In this document: positions 25,220-32,789 of the stretch, piece by piece
How the letters are laid out: every line of letters starts with the position of its first letter
Position numbering within the stretch: position 1 is the stretch's first letter
Assembly (NCBI GenBank): GCA_000433355.1
Contig: FR893138.1
Coordinates: 1-33,089, forward strand
Direction: 5' to 3'
DNA from: Alistipes sp. CAG:435
GTDB lineage: Bacteria; Bacteroidota; Bacteroidia; Bacteroidales; UBA932
Length of the DNA stretch: 33,089 nucleotides
The notes under the pieces: model-generated
Databases searched by the model: none
Seen by the model: the letters and a program-made list of their open reading frames with translations, nothing else
Told to the model about the DNA's origin: nothing
Position numbers and translations under genes: made by a program

Positions 25220-26707
25220 CTAAAAATCATAACCTTTGATGTTGTCTTTGTAGGTGTTCCATTTTTCTTTGTATGCCTCCACTGATTCCATTGGAACCCA
25301 AATTGACAGTAGGTTTTTATCGCAATCCTCAAAAGGATCCGAGCCATAAGTGTCAATTTTTGACGGATCTATTACCTTAATATACACATCTTTAAGCAAA
25401 TTACAGTCACTGAATGGCGTAGAATCATCAAGGCTTTTTAGCGAACTTGGTAGGCTAATCATTGACAACTTTAAGCAACTCCAGAAACTATTTTTAGTTA
25501 ACTTTATAACGCCTTCATTTAATTCTACTTTTCTCAGTAATTTGCATCCTTGAAAAGTAAATGCATTTATATCTGTGACACTTCCAGGAACGGTTATCTC
25601 CTCAAAGTCATTATTACAAAATGCACTGTTATCAATAAATTTTAGATCGTCAGGCCAGACAATATCTCGTAACCTACAACCATAAAAAGCGTGATCTAAA
25701 ATCGTTTGAAGTTTTTTAGGCAACATTAAGGTATTATCCTCAAAAGCATTTTCGCATGAATAAAATGCGAATTCACCTATTTTCAGAACATTATCTGGGA
25801 ACGTCAGTGCTTTCATGGATGAACACTCACAGAATGCGTAATCATCTATTGAAGTCAAACTCTGAGGTAGTTTTACGGACAAGAGTCCAGTACAAGTGCA
25901 AAATGATTTTTCCCCTACTGTTAACACTGTATCCGGTATAACAATAGATTGAAGTTTTGACTGCTTATAAAAAGCCATATTCCCAATAAATGTAATAGGC
26001 TTCTCAAAAGTGATGATTCCCACATCACCGACATAAGTATTGGATACTATAGCAGAGCCAAACGCATCCTCATTATACGGCTTTAATACTTTCTTATCGG
26101 TTGTCGTGTATATGATGACATTATCAGATTGGTAAACAACAACATCGCAAGACGTGGCAATATTTCCGACCGTTGTCGTTATCTTTGCTTGGCCAGCCTT
26201 AAGAGCGGTCACTTTACCGTCGGCAACCTTGACGACCAACTCGTCCGAGGACGACCATGTTACGGTCTTGTCGGTAGCGTCATTCGGTTTTATGCTGACC
26301 GTAAGGGTTTCCGTATCACCGACTTGCATTGACAAACCGGTTTTGTCCAATGTGATAGATGTCACGGCTATAATCCTTGCCGAAACCTTGACGCTGCAAG
26401 TGGCGGATTTCTCGCCAGCGCTGGCTGTGATTGTGGCCGTACCTTCTTTAAGGGCAGTGACGGTGCCGGAATTCACACTGGCTACCGAGGCATTGGATGA
26501 CGCCCAAGTCACACCGTCATATTCAGCATCCTTAGGCAGGACGGTTGCCATAAGGCTGAAGGTCTCGCCCTCAACCATTTCGATTGTCGCAGTGTTCAAT
26601 GACACGGACGACACCTCAACTTGCGTTTCTTTCTCTGTGCAGCCTATTATAAGAGCTAACAAGAAACACAACACAGTGCTAAGTTTTGCAAAAATTTTCA
26701 TATTCAT
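25220..26707 (-). CDS. Surface lipoprotein with two BIG2 Ig-like domains and BspA-type leucine-rich repeats
   Basis: A 495-residue lipoprotein (signal ending ALIIGC). Two bacterial Ig-like group 2 domains follow at about 32-110 and 115-190; each has the 'TVTWSSSDxxVxxVxxGxVTALKxGxAxIT' pattern (VTWASSNASVASVNSGTVTA and VTWSSSDELVVKVADGKVTA). From about 195 to 485 there are BspA/LRR_5 repeats (LQSIVIPDTVLTVGEKSFCT, LTSIDDYAFCECSSMKALTF, ITVPGSVTDINAFTFQGCKL). Such proteins are surface-exposed and often mediate binding to host or other cells. The LRR part is more AT-rich than neighbouring genes, which hints at separate ancestry. Confidence 0.88.
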   Translation of the reverse strand: MNMKIFAKLSTVLCFLLALIIGCTEKETQVEVSSVSLNTATIEMVEGETFSLMATVLPKDAEYDGVTWASSNASVASVNSGTVTALKEGTATITASAGEKSATCSVKVSARIIAVTSITLDKTGLSMQVGDTETLTVSIKPNDATDKTVTWSSSDELVVKVADGKVTALKAGQAKITTTVGNIATSCDVVVYQSDNVIIYTTTDKKVLKPYNEDAFGSAIVSNTYVGDVGIITFEKPITFIGNMAFYKQSKLQSIVIPDTVLTVGEKSFCTCTGLLSVKLPQSLTSIDDYAFCECSSMKALTFPDNVLKIGEFAFYSCENAFEDNTLMLPKKLQTILDHAFYGCRLRDIVWPDDLKFIDNSAFCNNDFEEITVPGSVTDINAFTFQGCKLLRKVELNEGVIKLTKNSFWSCLKLSMISLPSSLKSLDDSTPFSDCNLLKDVYIKVIDPSKIDTYGSDPFEDCDKNLLSIWVPMESVEAYKEKWNTYKDNIKGYDF

Positions 26708-26737
26708 ATTATGTTAGAATTTGAACACTCCTTTATA

Positions 26738-26827
26738 GAGTCCACTCAAAAAAGCAGTTTACGCTTTCATCAGCTATTATTGTATATAAATGGCCAATTA
26801 AACCAAACAAACTTTTCAAGTGGACTC
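26738..26827. repeat. Spaced 9-bp inverted repeat
   Basis: GAGTCCACT (26738-26746) and AGTGGACTC (26819-26827) are perfect inverted repeats 72 bases apart, between the lipoprotein start and the small ORF end. They may mark the ends of a small element or be chance; no function is assigned. Confidence 0.3.
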
Positions 26828-26835
26828 ACTACTAC

Positions 26836-27093
26836 TTATTCTGTTGGCCTCTCAACACACTCTCCTAACTGGATAGGATCACCATTTTTCCACGTTGAGA
26901 TATCATTCGGTTCTCCAACAGAAAGAACAGGATAGATATTCTCCGTTTCCTGATTGTATGCAATCCAACCACCAGTGTTGCTTTGGGAGAATTGCACTGT
27001 AATTGTTCGCCCATCTTCTACCAAATCCGCAGTGTAGAACGTCCTACCGCCAGGAACTTCTGGGCCATGCAACTGTAAATTAGTAATAACCAT
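26836..27093 (-). CDS. Small hypothetical protein, 85 aa
   Basis: Not recognised. It has no signal peptide or TM segment. Composition is protein-like (ITNLQLHGPEVPGGRTFYTA, VQFSQSNTGGWIAYNQETEN) with probable beta strands. No clear promoter box or operon partner is seen; it stands alone upstream of the LRR lipoprotein gene. It could be a real accessory-gene product or a remnant of a longer gene. Confidence 0.45.
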   Translation of the reverse strand: MVITNLQLHGPEVPGGRTFYTADLVEDGRTITVQFSQSNTGGWIAYNQETENIYPVLSVGEPNDISTWKNGDPIQLGECVERPTE

Positions 27094-27817
27094 AACAAAT
27101 AATATGTCTCGGCACGGCCCCGATGCTGATTAAGTTTTATAAACAAAGAAAGTGTGGAGCCGATTCGTTTATCTTAACAGAGGCTGTGGTAAAACCTTGG
27201 AATAAATAAACAGAAACAATCCCCACACCTGTATCGTTGAGTGTAGGGTACACGCAAGCGAATACAGATGAAATGGTGTTGTCGAAGTCCCTATTCCGTT
27301 GAAAATTACCACATTTTCTGTTAAAGGACAGTGCGAAAACACTTTCACCTAATATGTATGTCTGGGTCATTCGACCTAAAACGATGCTAATATAGCAATA
27401 TTTTCGTAGATGACAACACCTGTGAGGGTGGCACCGGGGCAAAGGGGATACGTGAAATGCGTGGAGGATTAGGTAATGATATTCAATGCATTAAAGAAAT
27501 GCCTTTGGGTTGATTCGACTAAAGGCGAGGCGACTTTTAACTGATATTCAAGAAGTTAGACATCACCCATTGAGAATGAGGGCGTGGCGGATAAATGACT
27601 GGTAATCAAAGATAAAAGCACTTGTCCTGGTGGCAGAAACGGGCACCAGAATACCGTACCAGAGTTATGAATCTCAATCAGTTAAGTGCCACGCCTCCCC
27701 AAAAAACCACCTCACCTACACATAGCCAGTCACCCTCAACTTCACTATGCCAACACACAGCAATAAGATTCCCGCACACGCATGAGAGTCCAATCATTCT
27801 CGGCAAAAGCACAATTT
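27094..27817. other. 720-bp region without a supported gene
   Basis: Short open frames on both strands show no signal peptide, domain or start signal that I can support. An interrupted inverted similarity (GGGCGTGGC near 27580 and GCCACGCC near 27690) is present. The region may be a decayed element or a non-coding RNA locus; nothing specific was recognised. Confidence 0.4.
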
Positions 27818-27848
27818 TTATCATAAAGTGATTATCATAAAATGATAA
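27818..27848. promoter_or_regulatory. Operator-like tandem palindromes before the ATPase gene
   Basis: TTATCATAAA occurs at 27818 and again at 27832 (period 14). The second copy forms a perfect palindrome with a 3-base centre: TTATCAT-AAA-ATGATAA (27832-27848). The first is imperfect (right half GTGATTA). They sit where the -33 region should be, so a repressor bound here would block the promoter (inference). Confidence 0.5.
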
Positions 27849-27853
27849 AATGT

Positions 27854-27861
27854 TATATTTG
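27854..27861 (+). promoter_or_regulatory. -7 box of the ATPase gene
   Basis: TATATTTG is an exact TAnnTTTG match, 20 bases before the preferred ATG at 27882 and 5 bases after the operator-like palindromes. Confidence 0.55.
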
Positions 27862-27881
27862 CAATGTAAAATGTTGTGACT

Positions 27882-29009
27882 ATGCTAAATCCATTCATTA
27901 CGACCGGCTATGCCGGAGCCAAATATTTTTGTGACAGGGTCAAAGAGACGAAGGATGTTGTGGAGCTGCTGACCAATGGCAACAACATCGCTCTGATCTC
28001 CCCGAGACGTTATGGTAAAACTGACCTTATCCGGCACTGCTTCGCACAAAAGGAAGTGAGGGATAACTATCTAACTTTCATCATAGATGTGTATTCAACA
28101 AGTTCGTTGGCTGAAATGGCTGACAAGATGGGAAAAACTATTCTTGAACAGCTAAAGCCGAAAGGAGAGAAAGCGTGGGGAAAGTTTATCGGTGCCCTGA
28201 CTTCACTCAAGGCAGGGATATCCTATGATGCGGCCGGTGTCCCTTCTTGGAGTGTTGAGATTGGAGACATCAAGAATCCGGCAGTCACTCTTGATGAAAT
28301 ATTCAAGTACATTCAGAATTCAGACAAACCCTGCCTCGTTGCGATAGATGAGTTCCAACAGATACTGAAATATGACGAAAAGAATGTTGAAGCGACCATA
28401 AGAACATACGTCCAGTATTGCACCAATGCCAACTTCATCTTTTCCGGCTCGCAAAGAGAGATGATGGGTGCTATGTTCACATCATCCGCAAGACCATTCT
28501 ACCAAAGCGCCACCATCATTAACCTTCCGCGAATTGAGGAGATGGAATATTCAAAATTCTGTGATAGATTATTTGAAGAATATGGAAAACATCTGGATGA
28601 AGATGTTGTCTCTGCCCTGTACGATGAGTTTGACGGTACCACTTTCTACCTTCAAAAGATCATGAATGTTCTCTTTATGAGAACCAAAGAAGGAGGAAAA
28701 TGCCACATGGACTGCCTAGCTGAGGCAATCAACTATGTTATCGACTTCAGTTCAGAGACTTACGAAGATTTGATCTATCAGTTGCCGGAGAGGCAGAAAC
28801 AGGTTTTGCTCGCCATTTCAAAAGAGCGTAAGGCGCAGAACATCACCTCATCATCTTTTGTCCGGAAATATTCACTCACATCGGCCAGTTCCGTCAATTC
28901 CGCTGTCAAAGGGCTGCTTGACAAAGGACTGCTTACCCACAACCATGGTGTATATCAAGTCTACGATCTTTTTCTGGATGTCTGGATCCGAGAGCGGTAT
29001 CTGAAATAG
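27882..29009 (+). CDS. P-loop ATPase of the archaeal-type ATPase / AAA group (PF01637-like)
   Basis: About 375 residues. I prefer the ATG at 27882 (MLNPFITTGYAGAKYFCDR); a GTG at 27876 is also in frame. Numbered from that GTG, Walker A is SPRRYGKT at 42-49 and Walker B is CLVAIDEF at 153-160. An arginine-containing sensor region is FIFSGSQREMM. The C-terminus is a winged-helix-like module (LLAISKERKAQNITSSSFVR, SVNSAVKGLLDKGLLTHNHG). These proteins are widespread, strain-variable in Bacteroidota and mostly of unknown function; some are thought to act in defence or mobile-element biology. The gene is alone, with its own promoter and operator-like repeats. Confidence 0.88.
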   Translation: MLNPFITTGYAGAKYFCDRVKETKDVVELLTNGNNIALISPRRYGKTDLIRHCFAQKEVRDNYLTFIIDVYSTSSLAEMADKMGKTILEQLKPKGEKAWGKFIGALTSLKAGISYDAAGVPSWSVEIGDIKNPAVTLDEIFKYIQNSDKPCLVAIDEFQQILKYDEKNVEATIRTYVQYCTNANFIFSGSQREMMGAMFTSSARPFYQSATIINLPRIEEMEYSKFCDRLFEEYGKHLDEDVVSALYDEFDGTTFYLQKIMNVLFMRTKEGGKCHMDCLAEAINYVIDFSSETYEDLIYQLPERQKQVLLAISKERKAQNITSSSFVRKYSLTSASSVNSAVKGLLDKGLLTHNHGVYQVYDLFLDVWIRERYLK

Positions 29010-29034
29010 AAATCCAAAGCGACCACAAAGGACA

Positions 29035-30363
29035 TTAGATCAGTTCGCGGACTATCTCGTCAGAGGTGAAGAGGCGGGATTCGGGGATGCGGATGCTGGC
29101 GCCCTGCCTCTCAAGAGCTCCTTCGCTCAAAAGGGCGTCAACAACAGTGCTGTCTGTCAATGAATATAATTCCGTGGCTTTCAGGCCTTTGTCGGTGCGG
29201 AGGGAGAGCATGATTCTCTCGACACGAATGTCCTCCGGCGAAAGGGTCTCGAAGTTTCTTGAATATGTGGCCAACTTTCCGCTTGGATTCCTGGATGAGG
29301 TTTGACGCGAAGACAAGCCCGAATTACAGGATGAGATTACGTCCAGATTCCGGGATGAAGTTTGACACGAAGTCGAGTCCGGATTACAGGACGAGATTCT
29401 GTCTGGATTGCAGGATGAGGTTTCATCCTGCTGACGGTGCGGGAGTTCCTGGCTGTTCCAGGAGCGTACATTGCCGGTCAGGGAATGGGCACCGGGGCCG
29501 AGGCCGATGTACGGTGCCCGGCGCCAATAGGCGCTGTTGTGGACGGCTTCGAAGCCGGGCTTTGCGAAATTGGAGATTTCGTAATGATGGTAGCCGGACC
29601 GCCCAAGACATCTGCACAGGATGTCGTACTGCCGGCGACATTGTTCCTCGGAAGCCTCAACGTAACGCCCGTCGGCTACCATCTTGGCAAGGGCGCTTCC
29701 TTCCTCTATTGACAGTTGGTAGGCCGAAATGTGCTCTGGAGAAAGTTCCAAGGCCTTTCCGATCGTGTCTTTCCAGGTCTCGTCCGTCAGTTGGGATATG
29801 CCAAAGATCAGGTCAATGCTGATGTTCCGGACTCCGCTTTCGCGAAGGATATGGAAAGCCTTGACGGCATTCCCTGCATCATGGCGGCGGTTCATCCAAC
29901 GGAGAATGTCATCGTTGAATGACTGGATGCCCATGCTGATCCTGTTCACACCCAAGGCCAGAAGTCCGCGGACATATTCACGGCCTTTTTCCACTATATC
30001 TTCGGGGTTCACTTCAACGGTAAACTCATCGAAGAGTTCTGTCTGGGTGGTCACTTCGACAGGCTCAGTGACCAGAGAAAGCTGTTCAGTGACCAAAGAA
30101 AGCCGTTCAGTCTGGGAAACCGCACCGACAATCCGTGACAAAACATCAAGAGGAAGCACCGATGGGGTGCCTCCTCCGATGTATAGGGTGTTGACCGCAT
30201 CCTGTGCGGACATATTCATTTCCAGTTCCTTCCGGCGGTCACGAATCTCAGCGATGACGGCATCTGCATATTCATTGAACGCCTGTCTGCTCCGGCATAT
30301 TTCCGAATAGAAGTCGCAGTAAGTGCAGAAACTGCCGCAGAAAGGGACGTGAAGGTAGATCAC
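29035..30363 (-). CDS. hemW: HemW-type radical SAM protein (coproporphyrinogen III oxidase-like heme chaperone)
   Basis: A 442-residue radical SAM protein. The [4Fe-4S] motif is near the N-terminus: PFCGSFCTYCDFYSE (CxxxCxxC). Family motifs GGGTPSVLPLDVLSRIV, VEVNPEDIVEKG, RISMGIQSFNDDILRWMNR and YIGLGPGAHSL are present. HemW binds heme and is linked to cytochrome maturation. The start is GTG at 30363, three bases after the stop of the coiled-coil gene. Two in-frame repeat insertions interrupt otherwise conserved sequence. One is a short LSLVTEQLSLVTEP segment from 30049-30107. The other is about 45 residues rich in Ser, Cys and Asn after RSWNSQELPHRQQ, from a 60-bp repeat (29275-29425). Both fall in likely surface loops, and core motifs are intact. 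Confidence 0.92.
   Translation of the reverse strand: MIYLHVPFCGSFCTYCDFYSEICRSRQAFNEYADAVIAEIRDRRKELEMNMSAQDAVNTLYIGGGTPSVLPLDVLSRIVGAVSQTERLSLVTEQLSLVTEPVEVTTQTELFDEFTVEVNPEDIVEKGREYVRGLLALGVNRISMGIQSFNDDILRWMNRRHDAGNAVKAFHILRESGVRNISIDLIFGISQLTDETWKDTIGKALELSPEHISAYQLSIEEGSALAKMVADGRYVEASEEQCRRQYDILCRCLGRSGYHHYEISNFAKPGFEAVHNSAYWRRAPYIGLGPGAHSLTGNVRSWNSQELPHRQQDETSSCNPDRISSCNPDSTSCQTSSRNLDVISSCNSGLSSRQTSSRNPSGKLATYSRNFETLSPEDIRVERIMLSLRTDKGLKATELYSLTDSTVVDALLSEGALERQGASIRIPESRLFTSDEIVRELI
29275..29425. repeat. 60-bp tandem repeat inside hemW
   Basis: Units start with GGATGAGG/GGATGAAG at 29293, 29353 and 29413 (partial). Similarity to the unit end also precedes the first copy, giving about 2.5 copies. 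Sixty bases is 20 codons, so the frame is kept. The encoded segment alternates ISSCNPD-like and TSSRNPD-like motifs. Confidence 0.8.
30049..30107. repeat. Short palindrome plus 21-bp tandem duplication inside hemW
   Basis: GGTCACT (30049-30055) and AGTGACC (30067-30073) flank TCGACAGGCTC, a REP-like small palindrome. It leads into two 21-base direct repeats (from 30066 and 30087, differing at two bases) that encode a seven-residue LSLVTEQ-type repeat in HemW. Confidence 0.65.
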
Positions 30364-30366
30364 AGG

Positions 30367-31281
30367 TTAGCGGAGCAAGAGTTCAGTCTTGCCGAGGAAC
30401 GCCTGAGAGGTGTAGGCCTCAACCGTGTATATTCCCGACTGATAGGAAGGAATGTCGTTGAGATAGATGCTCAGGTCAACCTCCTTACCCTCGTAGTCAA
30501 CCTCACGGGAAGCGGAGGCGACCATAGTCTGGCCGTTGAACGAGAACGAGGTCTGCGTGCTGTTGGTTAGAAGGATTCCGTCCGGATCCTTGACGCGGAG
30601 ATAGACTCTCACCGGTCCCTTAGGAGCCAGGTCGTTCTCGACAAGGCTCAGGGAGGCCAGAAGTCTCACTACCCTGCTGCTACGGTCCGTAACCTTGTCG
30701 GAAGCGTTGTAGGCGGCGACGCTCAAACCTCTGGACTTGATCACGGAGCCGGCCGCCACCTGACCGGAAAGGTTCTCGACCTGTCCCTTGAGGTCAGCGT
30801 TCTCCGCACGGCTTTCGGCGGCCTCGCGGCGCGCGGCGGCGGCATCGGCTGTCAGCTTGTGGTTCAATGTGTTGAGCGAGTCAATCTGCACTATGTAGTT
30901 TCTCATGATGCTGCGCAGGGTTCCGAGTTCCTTCTCGTACTGACGCATCTTGCGGCGGTTCGTGGCCTCGGTCTTCTGGATCCTCTCTATCAACTGGTTA
31001 ACCTCTTCCTTGGAGGAATCCAGCTGGCTGTTGATCGATGCATAGTCAGATGAAAGGCTGTCATAGTCCCCTCTCAAGGCGATCATCTGCTGGGTAAGGT
31101 CTTCCTTCTCAGCGTTAAGGTCCTTTACAAGGCTGGACTTCGAGAACCAAATGTAGGCAAGTCCCGCGGCAAGCAGCACCGCCACAGCCACAAGAATCCA
31201 CATAACCTTCTTGAGGCTTTCATTCTTTCTTTCCTGCTCTTCGCGATCACGACGCTCGCGGATAGGATCAATTTCTGCCAT
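30367..31281 (-). CDS. Membrane-anchored coiled-coil protein with C-terminal beta domain
   Basis: A 304-residue protein conserved in Bacteroidota as far as I recognise it, with no assigned function. A charged cytoplasmic N-terminus (about 1-25) is followed by one TM segment (about 27-46, WILVAVAVLLAAGLAYIW). A long heptad-rich coiled coil spans about 55-190. The C-terminus (about 205-304) is beta-rich, Ig-like (VRVYLRVKDPDGILLTNSTQ, YQSGIYTVEAYTSQAFLGKT). It lies three bases upstream of hemW on the same strand and has its own promoter candidate. An envelope scaffold role is speculation. Confidence 0.8.
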   Translation of the reverse strand: MAEIDPIRERRDREEQERKNESLKKVMWILVAVAVLLAAGLAYIWFSKSSLVKDLNAEKEDLTQQMIALRGDYDSLSSDYASINSQLDSSKEEVNQLIERIQKTEATNRRKMRQYEKELGTLRSIMRNYIVQIDSLNTLNHKLTADAAAARREAAESRAENADLKGQVENLSGQVAAGSVIKSRGLSVAAYNASDKVTDRSSRVVRLLASLSLVENDLAPKGPVRVYLRVKDPDGILLTNSTQTSFSFNGQTMVASASREVDYEGKEVDLSIYLNDIPSYQSGIYTVEAYTSQAFLGKTELLLR

Positions 31282-31317
31282 AGTCTTTCGATTTAATGAT
31301 TAATGACACAAAAATAA

Positions 31318-31325
31318 CAAAACTA
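31318..31325 (-). promoter_or_regulatory. -7 box for the coiled-coil/hemW unit
   Basis: On the minus strand TAGTTTTG matches TAnnTTTG, with TTTG (CAAA at 31348-31351 on the plus strand) 22 bases further upstream as the -33 element. It is 36 bases before the ATG at 31281. Confidence 0.5.
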
Positions 31326-31330
31326 TTTCA

Positions 31331-31338
31331 TATCTTTG
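31331..31338 (+). promoter_or_regulatory. -7 box for the two-TM protein gene
   Basis: TATCTTTG matches TAnnTTTG, 25 bases before the ATG at 31364. No -33 TTTG is seen. The box lies between the -33 and -7 elements of the opposite promoter, so the two could interfere. Confidence 0.45.
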
Positions 31339-31363
31339 CTTCGTTAGCAAAAATCGGACTATT

Positions 31364-31834
31364 ATGAAATATTTTATCAGAGCTGTCAAATACTTTTTCT
31401 ACTTCACCATCCTGTTTGTGGTCATAATGGCGGCGCTCGTGTTCATCGGAGTCGTCAAGGCTGATGTCAGCCTAATGTTCCGCGATGGCTATAAGTCGCT
31501 GTGGCAGATAGCCTTGCTATTCGCTTTCGTTTCAGCCTTCTACCCAAGATTCGGTTTCATCAAAAGATCAGTCATATTAAAAGGTGAATATTCCGACCTC
31601 CGTGGCGGGATTATTGAATATATGGAGATGCGCGGCTACCGCCTCGAAAGCGAGGATGGCGAGAATATGACATTCCGCCTCCGCTCCAAGTTCAGCGCCC
31701 TCTTCAAGATGTTCGAGGATCGGATCACAATGACCCGCGAGCTTGGCGGCTTCGAGGTGGAAGGCCTGACCAAAGAAGTGGTGCGGATTGTCGGCGGACT
31801 GGAGTACAAATTCCGGGTGCTGGACGAGGAGTAA
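31364..31834 (+). CDS. Conserved hypothetical two-TM membrane protein, 156 aa
   Basis: Two hydrophobic segments (about 9-31, FFYFTILFVVIMAALVFIGVV, and about 47-62, IALLFAFVSAFYPRFG) are followed by a basic cytoplasmic-looking domain of about 90 residues (GGIIEYMEMRGYRLESEDGE, KMFEDRITMTRELGGFEVEG). I do not recognise a function; the pattern is familiar from Bacteroidota membrane proteins. It is divergent from the coiled-coil gene and followed by the DUF2007 gene on the same strand after 85 bases. Confidence 0.75.
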   Translation: MKYFIRAVKYFFYFTILFVVIMAALVFIGVVKADVSLMFRDGYKSLWQIALLFAFVSAFYPRFGFIKRSVILKGEYSDLRGGIIEYMEMRGYRLESEDGENMTFRLRSKFSALFKMFEDRITMTRELGGFEVEGLTKEVVRIVGGLEYKFRVLDEE

Positions 31835-31919
31835 TCCACATTTACGGGAAATGAATATGCTCGATCGGTGCTGCCGGCACCATTGAAGCACAGATATAAC
31901 ACTCTAATATTCAAAGATT

Positions 31920-32132
31920 ATGGCAGAAGAACTCAAGACTGTCGCAAAGTTCGACAACGCGATGAGCGCCCACATCACAGCGGGTATGCTCAATGAGAAC
32001 GGCATCCCTGCCGCAGTGTTCGGAGAGAACTCCTCCTACGTCTCACTGAACTATGTAGATCCAGTCGAGGTAAAGGTCAACGCGGCCGACTACGACGCCG
32101 CCATGGCCCTCATCAACTCCAACGACCGCTAA
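31920..32132 (+). CDS. DUF2007 small protein (putative signal-transducing)
   Basis: Seventy residues covering one DUF2007 domain: ELKTVAKFDNAMSAHITAGM, then LNENGIPAAVFGEN and VEVKVNAADYDAAMALI. It is soluble and ferredoxin-like in predicted fold, with unknown molecular role. Length and order of motifs are as usual for single-domain members. It ends 48 bases before the convergent DUF3109 stop. Confidence 0.85.
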   Translation: MAEELKTVAKFDNAMSAHITAGMLNENGIPAAVFGENSSYVSLNYVDPVEVKVNAADYDAAMALINSNDR

Positions 32133-32180
32133 TATCGGCCATAAGCCTTAGGCGCAAGACTCCATTATTAGACAAATCCG

Positions 32181-32789
32181 CTACGCCTCGTCAAGAATCT
32201 TCTTGGCGGCGTAGGAGAGGGCGTCATAGAAATCCTGTCCGAAGACGGAGATGAGGGGGTCGCGGAGGAACTGATAGACACGGATGCCTTCGCGGCGGCC
32301 TTTCTCGTAGGCATCCTTGCATATTCCCCAACGATGGAGGTTCAGGGCCTGGCCGCCGCCGGTGAGTTTGGTGACGCGGATCGGGTAGAGCCAGCAGGAC
32401 TGGGGTTTGCGGAACTTGCACTCGCCTTGGAAGAAGCACCGTTCGATGGAGCAGAAACAGTTGCCGGCCTCGTCGAAAGTGGTGTAGGCGCATTCCTCGG
32501 TCTGATCCACGACCGGGGTCACGATGTCCCCGTCACGGTCGATGGAGAAGAAGCCCTCCTTGTCAATCTGCGCGCGGCCCTGCGGCCTCATAAGCTTTGA
32601 ATATATGGGGTAATTCTCCTCCAGAGGCTCCAGCTCCGACTCCTCCAACGGAGCCCCGCTGTCCCCTATTATGCAGCAACAGCCCTTGCAGACAGCGTAG
32701 TCACAGGCGAAATATTCAGTGACAACATCCTCAGACACAAGGATGTCGCCGATCTGGATAATGGTTCCGAACTTATTGTTTGACGACAT
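32181..32789 (-). CDS. DUF3109 family cysteine-rich protein
   Basis: About 202 residues. The N-terminal cysteine cluster CDYAVCKGCCCIIGDSGAPL and later cysteines (EECAYTTFDEAGNCFCSIERC, ECKFRKPQSCWLYPIR) are characteristic of DUF3109, a Bacteroidota family that probably binds a metal or Fe-S cluster. No function is established that I know of. I chose the ATG at 32789; a TTG at 32795 is also in frame. The start lies inside the last codons of the M16 peptidase gene (17-base overlap), so the two genes are translationally linked. Confidence 0.9.
   Translation of the reverse strand: MSSNNKFGTIIQIGDILVSEDVVTEYFACDYAVCKGCCCIIGDSGAPLEESELEPLEENYPIYSKLMRPQGRAQIDKEGFFSIDRDGDIVTPVVDQTEECAYTTFDEAGNCFCSIERCFFQGECKFRKPQSCWLYPIRVTKLTGGGQALNLHRWGICKDAYEKGRREGIRVYQFLRDPLISVFGQDFYDALSYAAKKILDEA

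Noticed and set aside
27137..27442. Minus-strand 101-codon open frame in the gene-poor gap
   Set aside because: The composition is irregular, it has no recognised domain or start signal, and it is not supported by neighbours. I could not exclude a conserved unknown, so the interval is described as gene-free.
29275..29425. Possible CRISPR-like array because of regular 60-bp spacing
   Set aside because: The repeat and 'spacer' parts are all similar between units, the unit is in frame inside hemW, and no cas genes are present.
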